Positions 60,881-64,000 of a stretch of 64,000 nucleotides of DNA are shown here, in pieces. The position numbers were made by a program, and so were the translations under genes. The notes under the pieces were generated by a model that saw only the letters and a program-made list of their open reading frames with translations, had not been told where the DNA came from and ran no database searches. The DNA is from Haliscomenobacter sp965225875 (GTDB lineage: Bacteria; Bacteroidota; Bacteroidia; Chitinophagales; Saprospiraceae): contig NZ_CBDDBS010000003.1 of the NCBI RefSeq assembly GCF_965225875.1, forward strand, positions 1,550,001-1,614,000. The letters are read 5' to 3'. Position 1 is the first letter of the stretch. The number at the start of each line of letters is the position of its first letter.

Positions 60881-62061
60881 TACAAACCATGCGTTGGTTT
60901 GGGCCAAAAGACCCGGTGGCCCTAGCGCACATTCGCCAGGCTGGCTGCACCGGAGTGGTCACCGCCTTGCATCAAATTCCGGTAGGAGAAATCTGGTCGC
61001 CAGAAGCCATCGCTGAACGGATTGCCCTCATTGAAAAAGCTGGAGGCTTGTATTGGTCAGTAGTGGAAAGTTTACCCGTTCACGAGGCCATCAAAAAGGG
61101 TTTGCCCAGTCGCGACCAATACATTGCCAATTACCAAAACTCCTTGCGCAATCTTGCCGCAGCTGGAATCAAAACGGTGTGTTACAATTTTATGCCCGTG
61201 TTGGATTGGTCACGCACCGATTTGGTGTACGAATTGCCCAATGGCGCCAAAACCCTACGCTTTGTCTGGCAGGATTTTGCGGTGTTTGATTTGTGCATTT
61301 TGAAACGGCCAGGGGCCGAACAGGATTATACCCCCGAGGTGCAAAAGACAGCTGTTGAAAAGTTTGCAAGCATGAGCGAGCAGGAGAAGGGCAAGTTGCA
61401 AAATACCGTTTTATTGGGTTTACCTGGCTCCGAAGAAGCATTTACGCTGGAGACTTTTCAGGGTTTACTGGACAATTACGCCCAGATTGGCGATGCGGAA
61501 TTGCGCCAAAATTTGTATTACTTCATCCAACAAGTTGCGCCAGTAGCCGCCGAATGTGGCATCAATTTGTGCATCCACCCCGATGATCCCCCCCGGCCAC
61601 TGCTGGGTTTGCCCCGGGTAGTCAGCACTGCAGCCGATTTGCAACAATTGCTGGAGGCTTGTCCGGTTCGTGCCAATGGGATCACCTTTTGCACGGGTTC
61701 TTTGGGCGTTCGTGCCGACAATGACCTACCCAGCATGTTTTCCCGTTTTGCCGACCGCATTCATTTTATCCACTTGCGGGCCACCAAACGGGAAGACAAT
61801 CCCCTGAATTTTCACGAAGCCGATCACCTTACCGGCGATGTAGACATGTTCGCCGTGGTGAAAGCCATTGTGCTGGAAGAAAAACGCCGCGCTGCCGCTG
61901 GTTACAAAGATGCTCAGATTCCCTTCCGCCCCGATCATGGCCATCAGATGTTGGATGATTTGGATAAAAAAACCTATCCAGGTTATTCGGCCATTGGAAG
62001 ATTGAAAGGTTTGGCAGAGATTCGGGGTTTGGAATTGGGCATTCGAAACTCGTTTGCCTGA
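60877..62061 (+). CDS. uxuA: Mannonate dehydratase
   Basis: 394 residues. MRWFGPKDPVALAHIRQAGC and TGVVTALHQIPVGEIW are the UxuA start; GIKTVCYNFMPVLDWSRTDL, INLCIHPDDPPRPLLGLPRV, ITFCTGSLGVRADNDLPSMF and IHFIHLRATKREDNPLNFHE supply the metal-binding His/Cys/Asp residues. It dehydrates D-mannonate to 2-keto-3-deoxygluconate in glucuronate catabolism. It belongs functionally with GH115 upstream and GH67 downstream, not with the CHAT/STAND pair that it overlaps by four bases. The overlap implies transcription and possibly translation from the STAND gene. Confidence 0.95.
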   Translation: MIQTMRWFGPKDPVALAHIRQAGCTGVVTALHQIPVGEIWSPEAIAERIALIEKAGGLYWSVVESLPVHEAIKKGLPSRDQYIANYQNSLRNLAAAGIKTVCYNFMPVLDWSRTDLVYELPNGAKTLRFVWQDFAVFDLCILKRPGAEQDYTPEVQKTAVEKFASMSEQEKGKLQNTVLLGLPGSEEAFTLETFQGLLDNYAQIGDAELRQNLYYFIQQVAPVAAECGINLCIHPDDPPRPLLGLPRVVSTAADLQQLLEACPVRANGITFCTGSLGVRADNDLPSMFSRFADRIHFIHLRATKREDNPLNFHEADHLTGDVDMFAVVKAIVLEEKRRAAAGYKDAQIPFRPDHGHQMLDDLDKKTYPGYSAIGRLKGLAEIRGLELGIRNSFA

Positions 62062-62132
62062 GTGATTTTTATGATTTTTAGGCCCCTTACTCTATAATTA
62101 CATCGAAGCCTTTTAAACAAACAAACAAAAAC

Positions 62133-64000
62133 ATGAGACACAAAATTTGCCTTTTCCTGCTCTTGCTGGCCAGCATAGTAGCCAAAGCCGACGATGGCTA
62201 CCGACTTTGGTTGAAATACGACCTGCTCAAAAACACCACTGTTCGAGCTCAATACCTGTCGTACGCACAATACATCGCGTACAATTCTTCAGACCCCGTT
62301 GCCCAAACAGCAGCTCGGGAATTACAGGCAGGTTTGCAAGGTCTTTTAGGCAAAAGTATCCGGCTGCAAAATACCGCCAGTACTGCACCAGGGGGTATCG
62401 GTTTAATCCTCAATACCACACCCATCGCCAGTTTGGGTACCGAAGGCTATAACCTCGCCCTCCAAAATGGGCGCATCAACATCAGCGCCAATACGCCCTC
62501 CGGGCTTTTGTATGGAGCGTTTGATTTGCTGCGCAAAGTACAAACCTCAACGCCTGTAAGTAAAATTCCCGGCAGCAGCAGCCCTCGTGTACAATTGCGC
62601 ATGCTCAACCACTGGGACAACACCAATGGCACCATCGAACGCGGCTATGCCGGTGCATCGCTCTGGAAGTGGTACGAGTTGCCCGAAAACATCGACCCTC
62701 GGTATCGCGACTACGCCCGGGCCAACGCCTCCATTGGCATCAATGCAGTAGTGGTGAACAACGTCAATGCCAGTGCCCGTTTTATGAGCCGCGAGTATTT
62801 GCTAAAGGTTAAAGCCCTGGCCGATGTGTTTAAACCCTATGGCATCAAGGTCTTCCTTTCGGTCAATTTTGCCGCGCCGCGCATCTTGGGCAAGTTGAAA
62901 AATTCCGACCCTCTCGAGCCTGCTGTGCGCCAGTGGTGGGTGGAAAAAGCCCGGGAAATTTATGGCATCATCCCGGATTTTGGTGGCTTTTTGGTGAAAG
63001 CGAACTCCGAAGGTGAACCGGGCCCTCAAGACTTTGGCCGCACCCACGTGGATGGCGCCAATATGCTGGCCGAGGCAGTAGCTCCTTTTAAAGGCATCGT
63101 CATTTGGCGGGCTTTTGTGTACAAAGCCGATCCCAAAGGAGACCGTTTCAAGGCAGCTTACGAAGAATTCAAACCCTTTGACGGCAATTTTTTGCCCAAC
63201 GTGGTGGTGCAAGTAAAAAATGGCCCAATTGATTTTCAACCCCGTGAGCCCTTCTCCCCGCTTTTCGGAGCCATGCCCAAAACACCCCTGGCCATGGAGT
63301 TCCAAATCACTCAAGAATACCTTGGCTTTTCCACCAATCTGGTTTACCTCGCCCCCTTGTTCAAGGAATGCCTGGACACCGATACTTATGCCAAAGGACC
63401 TGGTTCCAGTGTAGCCAAGGTCATTGATGGCAGTTTGCACCAATATCCCATCAGCATAATGGCCGGAGTGGCGAATACCGGTTCGGATCGGAATTGGTGC
63501 GGCCACCTGATGTCGCAGGCCAACTGGTACGCCTTTGGGCGCCTGGCCTGGGATCATCAATTGAGTAGTGCCAGCATTGCCGAGGAGTGGATCAAAATGA
63601 GTTTAACGCAGGACGCCGCGGCGCTTAGCACCATCCGCAACATCATGGAGCGTTCCCGGGAGGTCTATGTCGATTTTACCACTCCCTTGGGCCTGCACCA
63701 CATCATGGGGCAAGGCATCCATTTTGGGCCAGAGCCCTGGTTGGAGCGCAGCGCCCGCCCGGATTGGACTTCGATTTATTACCACCGAGCCGATTCCATT
63801 GGACTGGGTTTTGACCGGGGCGTGAATGGCAGCAATGCCCTGAGTTTGTACCACCCCGATGCAGCCAAAGCCTGGAGCCAGGTAGATAACTGCCCCCTGC
63901 CTTACCTATTGTGGTACCACCACGTGCCCTGGGGCAAAAAACTCAGCACGGGCCGTAGCCTCTGGGATGAATTGTGTACCCGTTATTATACTGGAGCTGA
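62133..64000 (+). CDS. aguA: Alpha-glucuronidase GH67 (3' end beyond window)
   Basis: The frame is open from ATG 62133 to the window edge: 622 residues of a protein normally about 700 long. Signal peptide MRHKICLFLLLLASIVAKA. MLNHWDNTNGTIERGYAGAS is the GH67 hallmark. Catalytic residues align with Cellvibrio GlcA67A: Glu293 (KANSEGEPGP, acid), Asp367 (NGPIDFQPREP) and Glu395 (ITQEYLG, base pair with Asp), the last two 28 apart as in the reference. It removes 4-O-methylglucuronic acid from the non-reducing end of xylo-oligosaccharides, following GH115 action. It lies 71 bases after uxuA. Confidence 0.93.
   Translation, partial: MRHKICLFLLLLASIVAKADDGYRLWLKYDLLKNTTVRAQYLSYAQYIAYNSSDPVAQTAARELQAGLQGLLGKSIRLQNTASTAPGGIGLILNTTPIASLGTEGYNLALQNGRINISANTPSGLLYGAFDLLRKVQTSTPVSKIPGSSSPRVQLRMLNHWDNTNGTIERGYAGASLWKWYELPENIDPRYRDYARANASIGINAVVVNNVNASARFMSREYLLKVKALADVFKPYGIKVFLSVNFAAPRILGKLKNSDPLEPAVRQWWVEKAREIYGIIPDFGGFLVKANSEGEPGPQDFGRTHVDGANMLAEAVAPFKGIVIWRAFVYKADPKGDRFKAAYEEFKPFDGNFLPNVVVQVKNGPIDFQPREPFSPLFGAMPKTPLAMEFQITQEYLGFSTNLVYLAPLFKECLDTDTYAKGPGSSVAKVIDGSLHQYPISIMAGVANTGSDRNWCGHLMSQANWYAFGRLAWDHQLSSASIAEEWIKMSLTQDAAALSTIRNIMERSREVYVDFTTPLGLHHIMGQGIHFGPEPWLERSARPDWTSIYYHRADSIGLGFDRGVNGSNALSLYHPDAAKAWSQVDNCPLPYLLWYHHVPWGKKLSTGRSLWDELCTRYYTGA

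Noticed and set aside
56750..62061. A gasdermin-like pore gene next to the CHAT protease
   Set aside because: CHAT-type proteases sometimes activate bacterial gasdermins, but no open frame of suitable size and pattern lies between GH115 and GH67 on either strand beyond the genes listed.
60877..62061. uxuA as a third component of the CHAT/STAND system
   Set aside because: The four-base overlap suggests it, but the protein is a complete mannonate dehydratase that fits the flanking GH115 and GH67 genes.

Overview
The window looks like chromosomal DNA of an aerobic member of the Bacteroidota. Saprospiraceae such as Haliscomenobacter would fit the gene content and the moderate GC, but the genus is an inference. 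Supporting signs are FixH/SafE genes of cbb3 oxidase assembly, a TonB-receptor-like outer-membrane barrel protein, many signal-peptide or lipoprotein genes, DUF1573, DUF2911, DUF3179 and DUF4173 proteins, and -7 boxes of the Bacteroidota form TAnnTTTG. I see no rRNA, tRNA, CRISPR array, transposase, integrase or phage gene.

Layout: 0.15-1.3 kb, cbb3 oxidase assembly genes. 1.3-7.1 kb, an acyl-CoA synthetase divergent from a five-gene catabolic operon (SDR, SMP-30 lactonase, SDR, ABM monooxygenase-like, metal-dependent cyclase/hydrolase). 7.2-24.6 kb, envelope and housekeeping genes: lipoprotein, PepSY-like membrane protein, malic enzyme, Bcr/CflA exporter, GH78 rhamnosidase, barrel protein, DUF3179, DUF2911, cobalamin adenosyltransferase, aspartate kinase, amidase. 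24.6-26.2 kb, a repeat-rich patch with two small genes, one strikingly AT-rich. 26.4-34.1 kb, aminopeptidase P, purple acid phosphatase, and a HEAT/DUF1080 3-keto-glycoside hydrolase paired with a Tat-exported Gfo/Idh/MocA oxidoreductase. 34.3-36.9 kb, an FGE-like protein with an ECF sigma factor and putative anti-sigma. 37-49.7 kb, mixed housekeeping genes (udk, aroK, radical SAM, secreted intradiol dioxygenase, rluE-like, DUF4173 membrane cluster, fhs, ferredoxin plus U32 protein). 49.9-64 kb, polysaccharide genes: GH127, then oxyR, then a glucuronoxylan locus with GH115, uxuA and GH67. GH67 runs off the right edge.

The most interesting locus is 57.0-60.9 kb. A CHAT (caspase-like) protease gene overlaps by 4 bp a gene for a STAND NTPase with a membrane helix, a WG-like segment and a leucine-rich-repeat tail. 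The pair resembles an NLR/caspase conflict system. It sits inside the glucuronoxylan locus between GH115 and uxuA, and its second gene overlaps uxuA by 4 bp.

The second theme is non-coding. At least thirteen long, near-perfect intergenic palindromes (arms about 24-53 bp) fall into four families plus single copies. Nearly all lie at the 3' ends of genes and none lies in a divergent promoter region. Copies of a family differ from each other, yet the changes are mirrored in both arms. In three or four cases a gene's stop codon lies inside the palindrome. RAYT-type REP hairpins are also present, and one cluster is read through in frame ahead of a signal peptide.
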